DNA of 64,000 nt. It comes from Pseudomonadales bacterium. GTDB lineage: Bacteria; Pseudomonadota; Gammaproteobacteria; Pseudomonadales; Pseudohongiellaceae. The position numbers were made by a program, and so were the translations under genes. The stretch is taken from NCBI GenBank assembly GCA_024234325.1, contig JACKOJ010000010.1:1-64000 (forward strand), given 5' to 3'. Shown here in pieces: positions 18,574 to 27,116 of the stretch. The first letter of the stretch is position 1. Every line of letters begins with the position of its first letter. Under the pieces are notes generated by a model. That model saw nothing but the letters and a program-made list of their open reading frames with translations, searched no databases and had not been told where the DNA came from.

Positions 18574-20517
18574 TCACCGGGAAGGGAAAAGGGTCTCAAC
18601 GGCACTCCACGGCACCAGCTTGAAATTCTGTGGCTGCTGGGGCAGGACGTTGCGCCCATCCTGCACGATCAGCAAGCCGGCGCCGTAGATGCCACCGAGG
18701 TTGCTGCTGATGATCTCCAGCCCGTCAGTCTCCGACGCGCCATCGATCATGGCTCCACTGTCGAGATTCATGCCGATGCGGAAGGCTCCCAGCACCTGGT
18801 AGGGTGGCGCCGTATCGAACAGCACATAGCTGTCATTGCCCTGGCTTGAGGCCAGCAGGTAAGGGTGATCTCCCTTGATGTACAGGGCCAGACCCTCGAC
18901 ATCGTCATGCAGTTCCTTGCCGACGCGTGCGAACACCTGCATGGCCGTGTCGTCTTCCGGGTTGGCGCCCAGCGTCCAGATGCCCACATCCTCTTCTCCG
19001 AGATACAGCCGGGCGCGGGCATCGTCAGCGACACAGCCTTCGGGCTGGCTGGGCACACTGAAGCGTCGGACCTCGGTGGCGCGCCAGCCGGTATCACCCG
19101 TCTCGATGCGGTACTGGGCAAAGCGTCCGTCCTCGTCATTGGCAAAAACAAACAGGCGGCTGTCCGGGCTTTGATACATGCAGAGCCCGTAGATGTTGTC
19201 CAGACTCGTAGGCAGATTGTCCACCAGTGTCACTTGACCACTGGTGCGGTCGATGGCAAAGGCCGCCAGGGTATTGAGGTCGCGGTTGGAGGCAACCGCA
19301 ATATCCACGTCGCGTCCCTGCCAGCGCGCCCCGTAGCGAACGTCCACATTGTTCATGCGCCCGACATCCAGGCGCTGGCGTTCCCGTCCCTGCAGGTCGT
19401 AGACAAACAGGCCCTGGCGTTTGTTGGTGCCAATGATCAGGCTTTGCGACGGGTCCTGTGGATTGATCCACAGCGCGGGGTCGTCGGCTGCGTCCCCGAA
19501 CTGGGGCATGGGGGATGTCTCTGCGCTGGGAATCACTTCGGGAAGGGGAGCGGGTCGCTCTCTTTTCGGAGAACCGGCTTCCCGGGTCAGCACAAAGTGC
19601 CGCTTGTCTTCATCGTAAAGACTCAGGGTGATTTCTTCGTCGTATGCCGCGACATGGATTGTTTCGGCTGAACCCATGTCGGCGCCCGCGAGGGAGCGTT
19701 CGCTGCGGCGCAGTTCGTCATCCTGCATCTGAAAGCGATGCAGGCGCGGGCCGTCGTCCGTGAGGACAAAGACCTGCTCCCCGGTACTGGCCATACCTAG
19801 GGGGCCATCGCCCAGATGTCCAAAGGGGGCGGCGAGATCGACGGGTTCCCGTTCGACTTCTGCCTCGGGGCGAGTCGAGTAGGCCCAGAGTGTCTGGCCC
19901 GCTTCGTTGGTCAGCAGCAATTCATCGCTGTCGAGTGTGGCGCAGAACTCGGTGCCGGGGCCTGTCGGCAGCGTTCGCAGCGGCAGCAGTTGCCATGGCC
20001 GCTGGTTCTGATCCGGGTTCTGCCCCTGTGGAATCAGCAGATACTGATGGGCCTCGTACAGCTCGCTGAGCAGAAAGAGATGCAGGCGGGACTGCGGGTC
20101 CTTGTGCAGACAAAGCCCTTCCACCGGATAGGGAATGGTCTCACTGACAAATTCCTGCTGAAGAGCCGTTTCTGCAGCCGAAATCGAGTACAGCAGAACC
20201 CGGTTTTGCGCTGTATCAAAGCTGGCGAAAAGGGTTCTCTGATAGCCTTCTGCGGTGACGGTGCGGGAGTCGAGAAATTCTGCAGTACGATCCCAGTGCG
20301 ACAGGCTTCGGTATGCGGCGTCCAGCACCTGAATGCCCGAGAGCTCCCCCACCGAGAGCCAGCGTTCACCATCGGCATCGAGCGGCAACGCGATCTCTCC
20401 AGGCAGTGTGACGGATGACAGGGGCGTAGCGGGCGGGTGTCCCGCACACGCGCTCAGCGTCGTCAGGCCGACACAGAGTGCCAGGGTTGCGGGTGTGAAG
20501 AGAGGCTTCTGCTGCAT
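18574..20517 (-). CDS. beta-propeller phytase, lipoprotein with two tandem propeller domains
   Basis: Phytases of this class release phosphate from phytate using calcium. 647 aa from the ATG at 20517 (AGGAGACC upstream). A lipoprotein signal with lipobox LSAC (Cys about 24) puts it on the outer or inner membrane surface. The second domain, from about residue 337, has the family start FGDAADDPALWINP and then GTNKRQGLFVYDLQGRERQRL and NNVDVRYG. The first domain, about 40-330, is a diverged propeller lacking these motifs. Tandem phytases with an incomplete N-terminal domain are known in aquatic bacteria. No phosphate transport genes are adjacent. Confidence 0.86.
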   Translation of the reverse strand: MQQKPLFTPATLALCVGLTTLSACAGHPPATPLSSVTLPGEIALPLDADGERWLSVGELSGIQVLDAAYRSLSHWDRTAEFLDSRTVTAEGYQRTLFASFDTAQNRVLLYSISAAETALQQEFVSETIPYPVEGLCLHKDPQSRLHLFLLSELYEAHQYLLIPQGQNPDQNQRPWQLLPLRTLPTGPGTEFCATLDSDELLLTNEAGQTLWAYSTRPEAEVEREPVDLAAPFGHLGDGPLGMASTGEQVFVLTDDGPRLHRFQMQDDELRRSERSLAGADMGSAETIHVAAYDEEITLSLYDEDKRHFVLTREAGSPKRERPAPLPEVIPSAETSPMPQFGDAADDPALWINPQDPSQSLIIGTNKRQGLFVYDLQGRERQRLDVGRMNNVDVRYGARWQGRDVDIAVASNRDLNTLAAFAIDRTSGQVTLVDNLPTSLDNIYGLCMYQSPDSRLFVFANDEDGRFAQYRIETGDTGWRATEVRRFSVPSQPEGCVADDARARLYLGEEDVGIWTLGANPEDDTAMQVFARVGKELHDDVEGLALYIKGDHPYLLASSQGNDSYVLFDTAPPYQVLGAFRIGMNLDSGAMIDGASETDGLEIISSNLGGIYGAGLLIVQDGRNVLPQQPQNFKLVPWSAVETLFPSR

Positions 20518-20645
20518 GGGGAACGGTCTCCTGATCCTTGCGGTACCGGCTGGGGGCGTAAAACCGTTGGAGTCTAGCGAAGCCTTGTGACATGGGCGTG
20601 ACATTGTGGGGTCACGTGTCGGCAGAAAAGGCGAGAGGCGGAAAT

Positions 20646-20684
20646 AAAAAAAGAGCAGGGCCTCCGTTACCGGCGCTGCTCTTT
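20646..20684 (-). terminator. rho-independent terminator downstream of the cold-shock gene
   Basis: On the minus strand a stem AAAGAGCAG/CTGCTCTTT around a GC-rich loop, followed by seven T (20646-20652). It lies about 110 bp after the cold-shock gene stop. Confidence 0.75.
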
Positions 20685-20776
20685 GTTCAATGTACCGACG
20701 AAAGGCAAACGGTGTGAGAACGCGTCATCTTTGTCGGCAGGAGTACTGCCAGGCGAATTGCTTGGCAGGGCTCTAC

Positions 20777-20806
20777 TTAGCAGGGTACTACTTATTAGCA
20801 GGGTAC
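20777..20806. repeat. tandem copy of the cold-shock gene's last codons
   Basis: TTAGCAGGGTAC occurs at 20777-20788 and 20795-20806; the second copy contains the stop and the last three codons (Val-Pro-Cys) of the cold-shock gene. A looser third copy lies just before 20777. Confidence 0.7.
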
Positions 20807-21004
20807 AACGTTCTCAGCCTGGGGACCTTTCTGGCCCTGAGTCACTGTGAACTGAACCTGCTGCCCTTCAGCAAGAGTTTTGAAACCGTTGCTCTGAATG
20901 GCAGTGTAGTGAACGAATACATCCGGGCCATTGCTCTGGGAAATGAAACCAAAGCCCTTGGACTCGTTGAAGAATTTAACCTGACCGGTAACGGTGTTGG
21001 ACAT
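20795..21004 (-). CDS. cold-shock protein, CspA family
   Basis: 69-aa single-domain RNA/DNA chaperone with an OB fold. The RNA-binding motifs are clear: RNP1 KGFGFI (residues 16-21) and RNP2 VFVHY (29-33), after MSNTVTGQVKFFNESK. The end ENVVPC has an unusual terminal Cys. ATG at 21004 with AGGAT upstream; the frame extends further up but the cold-shock domain begins here. A strong sigma-70 promoter at 21189-21216 predicts a leader of about 175 nt, as in temperature-controlled csp genes. The paralogue (cspA, cspC, cspE type) cannot be told. Confidence 0.95.
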   Translation of the reverse strand: MSNTVTGQVKFFNESKGFGFISQSNGPDVFVHYTAIQSNGFKTLAEGQQVQFTVTQGQKGPQAENVVPC

Positions 21005-21188
21005 AATGTCATCCTGTATTTCAAATGGATTTTGGGTTCTGTCTACGGTGGGTGCACGCGGGCACGCCCGGCAGACAGAATGGGTAGCTAAGAATTCGAG
21101 TATAAAATATGAGATACAGAACGAGGACTTAACGGCGGGCTTCGCAGTGCAGGACATAAGTATATAGCCGGTATTCTGGCTGGCGGCG

Positions 21189-21216
21189 AGTATACGGGCT
21201 TCCCGCCGCAAGTCAA
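21189..21216 (-). promoter_or_regulatory. sigma-70 promoter of the cold-shock gene
   Basis: On the minus strand TTGACT (21216-21211), a 16-bp spacer and TATACT (21194-21189). It is the best consensus promoter in the window and starts right after the fisR-like gene ends. Confidence 0.8.
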
Positions 21217-21230
21217 TGCTTTTTTGTGCC

Positions 21231-22556
21231 CTACAGGGTGTTGAGTTTGCGGTACAGGGTGCGCAGGGAGATGCCAAGTTCGTCGGCCACCGCCTGCTTG
21301 TTGCCCTGGTGCTGGCTCAACAGGCGGCGCAGATACGCGGATTCCAGGGATTGCAGATCCTGGGGCTGGGAGCTGCGGGCGATATCGCTCGCCATGGAGG
21401 TGTGAATCAGTTCGGCGTCGATTTCGGTGCTGCTGGAGAGAAGGACAGCCCGTTCCAGAATGTTGCGCAATTCGCGCACGTTGCCATTGAATGGGCTCTG
21501 CATCAGAAGCTTTTCAGCGGCCGGTGTCAGGGTGTATGACTGCCGGTCATTAATGCGGCTCAGAATGGATTGCGCCAGCAGGGGAATGTCGTCCACCCGT
21601 TCCCGAAGGGCGGGAAGATGGATCGGGAATACATTGATGCGGTAGTACAGGTCTTCACGGAATTCCCCGTTCTGCACCATGTCCCACAAATCCATGTGGG
21701 TGGCGCAGATCAGACGAAAATCCGTGCTGCGTGGCTCAATGCTGCCGACGGGCCGGTAGGTACCGGTTTCGATCAGGCGCAGCAGCTTGACCTGCTGGGA
21801 GAGTGCAATGTCGCCGATCTCGTCGAGAAAGAGAGTGCCGCCGTTGGCGGCGTCCACGAGGCCCTGTTTGCTGTAGGTGGCGCCGGTGAATGCACCCTTG
21901 GTGTGGCCGAACAGCTCGCTCTCGAAGAGCGTTTCGGTCAGACCTGCACACTCCACGGTGACGAAGGGTTTCTCCTTGCGCGGGCTGGACTGGTGAATAG
22001 CCTTGGCCGCCAGTTCCTTGCCGGTGCCGGACTCGCCGAGCAGCAGAACCGATGCGTCGCTGGGCGCCACGCGGTTGATGCGTTCGATCAGTTGATTGAA
22101 CGCCGGGCTGGTGCCCACCATGACATTCTTGTCGCCGCGGGCGCTGGCGTGACTGACAGGTTTGAGGAGTTCGACGAAATAGCGTAACTCGCCTGCGGCG
22201 TCGAAGATGGGCAGCATTTCCACATCGACGTGTTCGCGCCCCCGGGGTGTATTGTGAATGTGCAGCACCTTCTCACGGTGACCGGACTTTTTGCAGGCCG
22301 CCAGCGGGCAGGATTCACCGGCCTGATCGCAGGGGCGATCGTAGTGATGGGACACCTTGTAGCAGTAGGCGGATTCGCCCGGAGTGATGCTGCCAAAGGT
22401 CTTGGTGTAGCGGTCATTGGCCGCCAGAATTTCGTAGTGATTGCTAACGAGAATGGCGGGATAATCGAAACCGTCGAGCAGCCCGGCGGCATCCAGATTG
22501 TGTTTGTCGGTGGCGATCAGTTGCATCGTGACATACTTGTCCAGGTTTTTTGCCAA
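21231..22556 (-). CDS. fisR: FisR-type sigma-54-dependent activator of sulfide/sulfane-sulfur oxidation
   Basis: 441 aa: an N-terminal PAS-like sensor (about 1-135), an AAA+ domain with Walker A GESGTGKE (174-181) and the sigma-54 contact loop GAFTGA (221-226), and a C-terminal Fis-type helix-turn-helix (GNKQAVADELGISLRTLYRKL). The sensor has Cys65, Cys76, Cys83 and Cys88. The spacing of the first three (11 and 7) equals that of Cys53/64/71 of Cupriavidus FisR, which senses polysulfide. It is divergent from persulfide dioxygenase and sulfide oxidoreductase genes, which it should activate through the -24/-12 site at 22671. Confidence 0.86.
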   Translation of the reverse strand: MAKNLDKYVTMQLIATDKHNLDAAGLLDGFDYPAILVSNHYEILAANDRYTKTFGSITPGESAYCYKVSHHYDRPCDQAGESCPLAACKKSGHREKVLHIHNTPRGREHVDVEMLPIFDAAGELRYFVELLKPVSHASARGDKNVMVGTSPAFNQLIERINRVAPSDASVLLLGESGTGKELAAKAIHQSSPRKEKPFVTVECAGLTETLFESELFGHTKGAFTGATYSKQGLVDAANGGTLFLDEIGDIALSQQVKLLRLIETGTYRPVGSIEPRSTDFRLICATHMDLWDMVQNGEFREDLYYRINVFPIHLPALRERVDDIPLLAQSILSRINDRQSYTLTPAAEKLLMQSPFNGNVRELRNILERAVLLSSSTEIDAELIHTSMASDIARSSQPQDLQSLESAYLRRLLSQHQGNKQAVADELGISLRTLYRKLNTL

Positions 22557-22571
22557 TTATGTCCAAGGTGT

Positions 22572-22585
22572 CTGGCAAACGCCAG
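22572..22585. promoter_or_regulatory. palindrome, candidate FisR upstream activator site
   Basis: CTGGC-AAAC-GCCAG is a perfect 5-bp inverted repeat about 100 bp upstream of the sigma-54 promoter, the usual distance for an enhancer. It is also 16 bp before the fisR start, so it could serve autoregulation. The binding protein is inferred. Confidence 0.45.
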
Positions 22586-22670
22586 CACTATTCTTGGTGT
22601 TTATGGGTGTAAGGTAGAAAAAGATACTTAAAAACAATGGGTTGAAGGGTGGGCGAGGGAAGGGAAAGTG

Positions 22671-22687
22671 TTGGCCCACGATTTGCT
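22671..22687 (+). promoter_or_regulatory. sigma-54 (-24/-12) promoter of the sulfide-oxidation operon
   Basis: TTGGCCCACGATTTGCT has GG and GC separated by exactly 10 bp and a TTGCT -12 element. The consensus is TGGCACG-N4-TTGCA/T. The start site would be near 22697, 50 nt before the dioxygenase ATG. Confidence 0.78.
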
Positions 22688-22745
22688 CAGTGAATAATAA
22701 AGCAGCAAATTGGATCACAAAGGGATCATAAAGGAGAGTTCCATC

Positions 22746-23642
22746 ATGAATACAGTCACTTTACCGTTTACCCCCGACACCTCGGTCAAACCCGAGGTTC
22801 ATCATTTTTTCGATGAAGACACCAACACTTTCAGCTATGTGGTGAAGGACCCGAACTCCAACGCCTGCGCCATCGTTGATTCGGTCTGGGAACTGGATTA
22901 CGCCTCTGGGCGCACCAGCCTGGTCGGCGCAGACCAGATCATCGCTTTCGTAAAAGAGAAGGGCTGGGATGTGGAATGGATCATCGAGACCCATGTGCAT
23001 GCCGACCACCTGTCTGCGGCGCCCTATATTCAGGAACATCTGGGGGGCAAGCTGGGCATTGGCGACCACATCAATGTGGTACAGGAAACCTTCGGCAAGA
23101 TTTTCAATGCGGGTACGGAGTTTCAGCGTGACGGTTCGCAATTCGACCGCTTGTTCAAGGATGGTGACAGCTACCAGATCGGCACCATGACCGCCTATGC
23201 GATTCATACACCGGGTCACACTCCGGCCTGTATGACCCATATCATCGGCGATGCCGCGTTTGTCGGCGACACCATCTTCATGCCGCAAGGCGGTTCCGCC
23301 CGTGCCGACTTTCCGGGAGGCAATGCGCGGACGCTGTATCGCTCCATAGAGAAAGTGTTGTCCTTGCCGCCGGAAACCCGCCTGTTTATGTGTCATGATT
23401 ATCCCGATAATCGTGAGCTTGGCTGGGTTAGCACGGTGGCAGAGGAGCGTGCGAACAACATTCACGTGAATGACCGCATCAGTGAAGACGAATTTGTGGC
23501 AATGCGAGAGGCGCGGGACAAGACTCTGGCGATGCCGCATCTGATTCTGCCGTCCCTGCAGGTGAACATGCGGGCCGGTCACATGCCCCCCGCAGAGCCG
23601 GACGGAAAGGTCTTCCTGAAGGTGCCAGTAAACCTGTTGTAA
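22746..23642 (+). CDS. persulfide dioxygenase (ETHE1/Blh type), metallo-beta-lactamase fold
   Basis: Oxidises glutathione persulfide to sulfite with O2 in the cytoplasm, the step after sulfide:quinone oxidoreductase. 298 aa. The metal motif THVHADH is at residues 82-88 (His83, His85, Asp87, His88), with His158 in HTPGHTPACM and Asp175 in FVGDTIF; in the family a 2-His-1-Asp iron site is formed from these. ATG at 22746 is chosen for AAGGAGAG at about 22730. First gene of the FisR-controlled operon, followed 59 bp later by the oxidoreductase fusion. Confidence 0.9.
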   Translation: MNTVTLPFTPDTSVKPEVHHFFDEDTNTFSYVVKDPNSNACAIVDSVWELDYASGRTSLVGADQIIAFVKEKGWDVEWIIETHVHADHLSAAPYIQEHLGGKLGIGDHINVVQETFGKIFNAGTEFQRDGSQFDRLFKDGDSYQIGTMTAYAIHTPGHTPACMTHIIGDAAFVGDTIFMPQGGSARADFPGGNARTLYRSIEKVLSLPPETRLFMCHDYPDNRELGWVSTVAEERANNIHVNDRISEDEFVAMREARDKTLAMPHLILPSLQVNMRAGHMPPAEPDGKVFLKVPVNLL

Positions 23643-23701
23643 GATGACACGGAAGTGCCCGGACGACTAACGACACGAACATCAAAAAAAGGACAGGAAC
23701 A

Positions 23702-25363
23702 ATGAACATCAAATCAGTCAGTGAAGAGTTTTCGGTTTCGGAGCAGCTCAGTGTTGCAGATGTTGAAGCGCTCGCCGCACAGGGAGTGAAAAGCCTCATC
23801 TGCAACCGACCGGATGGTGAATCAGGCGATCAGCCTGCTTTTGCAGACATCGAAGCAGCCGCGAAGAAACTGGGGTTGGAGGTCTGCAGCATCCCGGTGG
23901 TGTCCGGCCAGATTTCCGACCAGGACGTGGCAAAGTTTGGTCAGGCATTTGCCAGCATGCCCAAGCCCTTGCTGGCGTATTGCCGCACGGGAACGCGCTC
24001 CATTAACCTGTGGGCCCTGGATCAGGGCGGCAAGGGCATGCCTGCCTCTGCCATCATGGCTGCAGGGCAGTCTGCCGGCTACGATCTCAGTGACGCCGTA
24101 AAGCGCCTGGGGGCAACGAAGCCTGCGGCTGGCAAATCTCGTCATTTTGAGGTGGTCATTATCGGTGCGGGTGCCGGGGGTATCAGCACCGCATCCAGCC
24201 TGCTCAAACGTCGGCCCGGCATGAAGATTGCGCTGGTGGACAAGGCGCAGAAGCACTATTACCAGCCGGGCTGGACCCTGGTGGGGGGCGGAGTATTTCA
24301 GCCCCAGGATACCGAGCGCGACATGGCCTCACTCATCCCGAGGGGAGTGGAGTGGATTCAGTCGGCCGCGCAGAGTTTCGCGCCGGAGAACAACAGTGTG
24401 ACCCTCGATGATGACAGCACCGTGACCTACGATCGTATGGTGGTGGCCTGTGGCATCAAGCTGAACTGGGATGGCATTGAAGGCCTGAGTGAAACGCTGG
24501 GGCGCAATGGCGTGACCTCCAACTACCGCTATGATCTGGCGCCCTATACCTGGAAGCTGGTCAGTGGTCTGCGCTCGGGCAAGGCGGTGTTTACGCAGCC
24601 GCCGATGCCAATCAAGTGTGCCGGGGCCCCGCAGAAAGCGCTCTACCTGTCCGGTGACCACTGGTATCGCACCGGTGTGCTGAAGGATATCGACATTCAG
24701 TTCTATAATGCGGGCGGCGTACTGTTCGGGGTGAAGGAATACGTTCCTGCACTGATGAAGTACATCGAGAAGTACAATGCGACACTCAATTTCAGTCACA
24801 AGCTGATCCGGGTGGACGGCGAGAAGAAGACGGCCTGGTTTGAGAAGGCAGATGCTGAAGGCAAGACGGAAGTGGTCAGCACCGACTTCGACATGATTCA
24901 TGTCTGCCCCCCGCAGCAGGCGCCGGACGTCATTCGCAGCAGCCCTCTGGCGGATGCGGCGGGTTGGGTTGATGTGGACCAGGAGACACTGCGGCACAAG
25001 AAGTACGCCAATGTCTGGTCACTCGGAGACGTGATGAACGCGCCGAACGCGAAGACAGCGGCCGCCGCACGCAAACAGGCCCCGATTGTGGCCCACAATA
25101 TTCTCTCGGATATGGGGGCAAGCCGTGGGGTAGCACATTACGACGGCTATGGTTCCTGTCCGCTGACGGTGGAACGCGGCAAGATCGTTCTTGCAGAGTT
25201 TGGTTTCGGTGGCAAACTGATCCCCAGCTTCCCTTCGTGGATGCTGGACGGCACCCAGCCCACCCGGCTGGCGTGGATCCTCAAGAAGGACATGCTGCCG
25301 CCCATTTACTGGCACGGCATGCTGAAGGGACATGAGTGGCTGGTAACGCCGCAACCGAAGTAA
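23702..25363 (+). CDS. fusion of a DUF442/tyrosine-phosphatase-like domain and a sulfide:quinone oxidoreductase
   Basis: 553 aa. Residues 1-135 form a phosphatase-like domain with the P-loop CRTGTRS (94-100), as in the beta-lactamase hydrolase-like family. From about 148 a flavoprotein begins with the FAD motif VVIIGAGAGGIS (151-162). Cys306 in IKCAGAPQK and Cys486 in GYGSCPL correspond to the redox pair of type II SQR (human SQOR Cys201 and Cys379). It should oxidise sulfide to a persulfide and pass electrons to quinone at the membrane; the dioxygenase next door uses the product. The role of the phosphatase-like domain is unknown; a sulfurtransfer role is possible. Confidence 0.88.
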   Translation: MNIKSVSEEFSVSEQLSVADVEALAAQGVKSLICNRPDGESGDQPAFADIEAAAKKLGLEVCSIPVVSGQISDQDVAKFGQAFASMPKPLLAYCRTGTRSINLWALDQGGKGMPASAIMAAGQSAGYDLSDAVKRLGATKPAAGKSRHFEVVIIGAGAGGISTASSLLKRRPGMKIALVDKAQKHYYQPGWTLVGGGVFQPQDTERDMASLIPRGVEWIQSAAQSFAPENNSVTLDDDSTVTYDRMVVACGIKLNWDGIEGLSETLGRNGVTSNYRYDLAPYTWKLVSGLRSGKAVFTQPPMPIKCAGAPQKALYLSGDHWYRTGVLKDIDIQFYNAGGVLFGVKEYVPALMKYIEKYNATLNFSHKLIRVDGEKKTAWFEKADAEGKTEVVSTDFDMIHVCPPQQAPDVIRSSPLADAAGWVDVDQETLRHKKYANVWSLGDVMNAPNAKTAAAARKQAPIVAHNILSDMGASRGVAHYDGYGSCPLTVERGKIVLAEFGFGGKLIPSFPSWMLDGTQPTRLAWILKKDMLPPIYWHGMLKGHEWLVTPQPK

Positions 25364-25403
25364 TACAGCACGATCAGGAAAGAGACTGTAGAAGGAAGGA
25401 TTC

Positions 25404-27116
25404 ATGGCAAGACGACGACAATGGCTGCCCGCGCTGGAGTGGCTGAAGTCCTATAATGGCCGGTTTTTCACGGAGGATCTGCTGGCGTCGGTCATCGTTG
25501 CCATCATGCTCATTCCGCAGTCTCTGGCGTATGCACTGCTTGCGGGGCTGCCAGCAGAGATGGGGCTTTACGCAAGTATCCTGCCCCTGATGGTCTATGC
25601 CTTCCTCGGCACCAGTCGGGTACTCTCCGTCGGGCCCGTTGCCGTTATGTCACTCATGACGGCGGCGGCTCTGGGGCCGCTCGGTCTGAGTCCGGCGGAG
25701 TACATGGTGGCTGCGATGACGCTGGCCATGATCGCGGGAGCCTTGCTGACCACGCTGGGGGTTCTGCGACTGGGTTTCGTGGCCAATTTCATGTCGCATC
25801 CCGTGGTGACCGGCTTCATTACCGCGTCGGCACTCATCATCGCACTGAGTCAGGTGCAACATCTTCTGGGTATTTCCTCTCATGGCTATACACTGCTGGA
25901 GTTGCTGCCCTCTCTGTGGGAGTCCATCACGGACATCAACACGCTGACAACAATACTGGCGCTGCCCACTCTGCTGTGGCTGTTCTGGTCACGCAAGGGC
26001 GTTGCCAAGGTGCTCACCGGACTTGGGGTGTCCCGTAGTTCTTCAGTGATGATCGGGCGCATCAGCCCGGTGGTTGCGGTGGTGGTGACAACCGTCATTA
26101 CCTGGTGGCTGGGGCTGGATGAGCGAGGCGTGGCGACAGTAGGCGAGGTTCCGACCGGTCTACCGCATTTCACCATGCCGTCTTTCGATCCGCAGATGTG
26201 GCGTACCCTGGGAGGGTCCGCCGTGCTGATAGCCACCATCGGCTTCGTGGAGTCCATTTCTGTGGCGCAGGGGCTGGCAGCCAAGCGTCGTGAACGCGTC
26301 GATCCGAACCAGGAGCTGGTCGGCCTGGGGGCGGCGAATATGGCAACCAGTTTCTTTGGTGGTTTTCCCGTTGCAGGGGGCTTCTCGCGCTCAGTGGTCA
26401 ATTACGACGCGGGGGCTGCGACGCCTGCTGCGGGCCTGTTTGCGGCGGTGCTGATGGCACTGGCGACCCTGCTGTTTGTGCCTTTTCTCGTCTACCTGCC
26501 CAAGGCAACCCTGGCGGCGACGATTGTGGCGGCGGTCTGGTCTCTGGTGGATCTGTCGATTCTGCGCCATGCCTGGAATTACTCCAAGGCGGACTTCCTC
26601 GCCGTGTTCGTCACCATCATGCTGACGCTGCTGCTGGGGGTGGAGATCGGTGTCGCGTCGGGCGTGCTGGTGTCTCTGGTCGTGCATCTGTACAAGACTT
26701 CACGCCCCCACGTGGCGGAGGTGGGAGAGGTGCCAGGAACGGAACACTTCCGCAATATTACCCGGCACAAGGTCGAAACCCATGAGACCATTCTGTCCAT
26801 TCGTATCGATGAAAGCCTCTACTTTGCTAACACCCGTTATCTGGAAGATATTCTCTACAACATGGTCGCCGACCGGCCGCGCCTGAAACATGTCATTCTG
26901 ATGTGCACAGCGGTCAACGAGGTGGACATGAGTGCCCTGGAGTCCCTGCAGGAGATGAACGAGCGTCTGGGCGAGCTTGGCATCAAGCTGCACCTGTCCG
27001 AGGTCAAGGGGCCGGTTATGGACCGGCTGGAAAAGGGGCATCTGCTGAGCAAGCTGACAGGCAATGTCTACCTCTCACAGCACCAGGCCGTGGAAGCGCT
27101 CAAGAACGCCGAATGA
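25404..27116 (+). CDS. SulP-family anion transporter with STAS domain
   Basis: 570 aa inner-membrane protein. A SulP core with about a dozen hydrophobic segments (DLLASVIVAIMLIPQSLAYALLAGLPAEMGLYAS near the N-terminus) is followed by a cytoplasmic STAS domain (about 440-550: ETILSIRIDESLYFANTRYLEDIL, MCTAVNEVDMSALESL). The family moves sulfate, bicarbonate and other anions. Position after persulfide dioxygenase and SQR suggests export of sulfite or sulfate made by the operon, but this is inferred. Start ATG at 25404, 40 bp after the fusion gene. Its stop overlaps the next start (ATGA). Confidence 0.88.
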   Translation: MARRRQWLPALEWLKSYNGRFFTEDLLASVIVAIMLIPQSLAYALLAGLPAEMGLYASILPLMVYAFLGTSRVLSVGPVAVMSLMTAAALGPLGLSPAEYMVAAMTLAMIAGALLTTLGVLRLGFVANFMSHPVVTGFITASALIIALSQVQHLLGISSHGYTLLELLPSLWESITDINTLTTILALPTLLWLFWSRKGVAKVLTGLGVSRSSSVMIGRISPVVAVVVTTVITWWLGLDERGVATVGEVPTGLPHFTMPSFDPQMWRTLGGSAVLIATIGFVESISVAQGLAAKRRERVDPNQELVGLGAANMATSFFGGFPVAGGFSRSVVNYDAGAATPAAGLFAAVLMALATLLFVPFLVYLPKATLAATIVAAVWSLVDLSILRHAWNYSKADFLAVFVTIMLTLLLGVEIGVASGVLVSLVVHLYKTSRPHVAEVGEVPGTEHFRNITRHKVETHETILSIRIDESLYFANTRYLEDILYNMVADRPRLKHVILMCTAVNEVDMSALESLQEMNERLGELGIKLHLSEVKGPVMDRLEKGHLLSKLTGNVYLSQHQAVEALKNAE

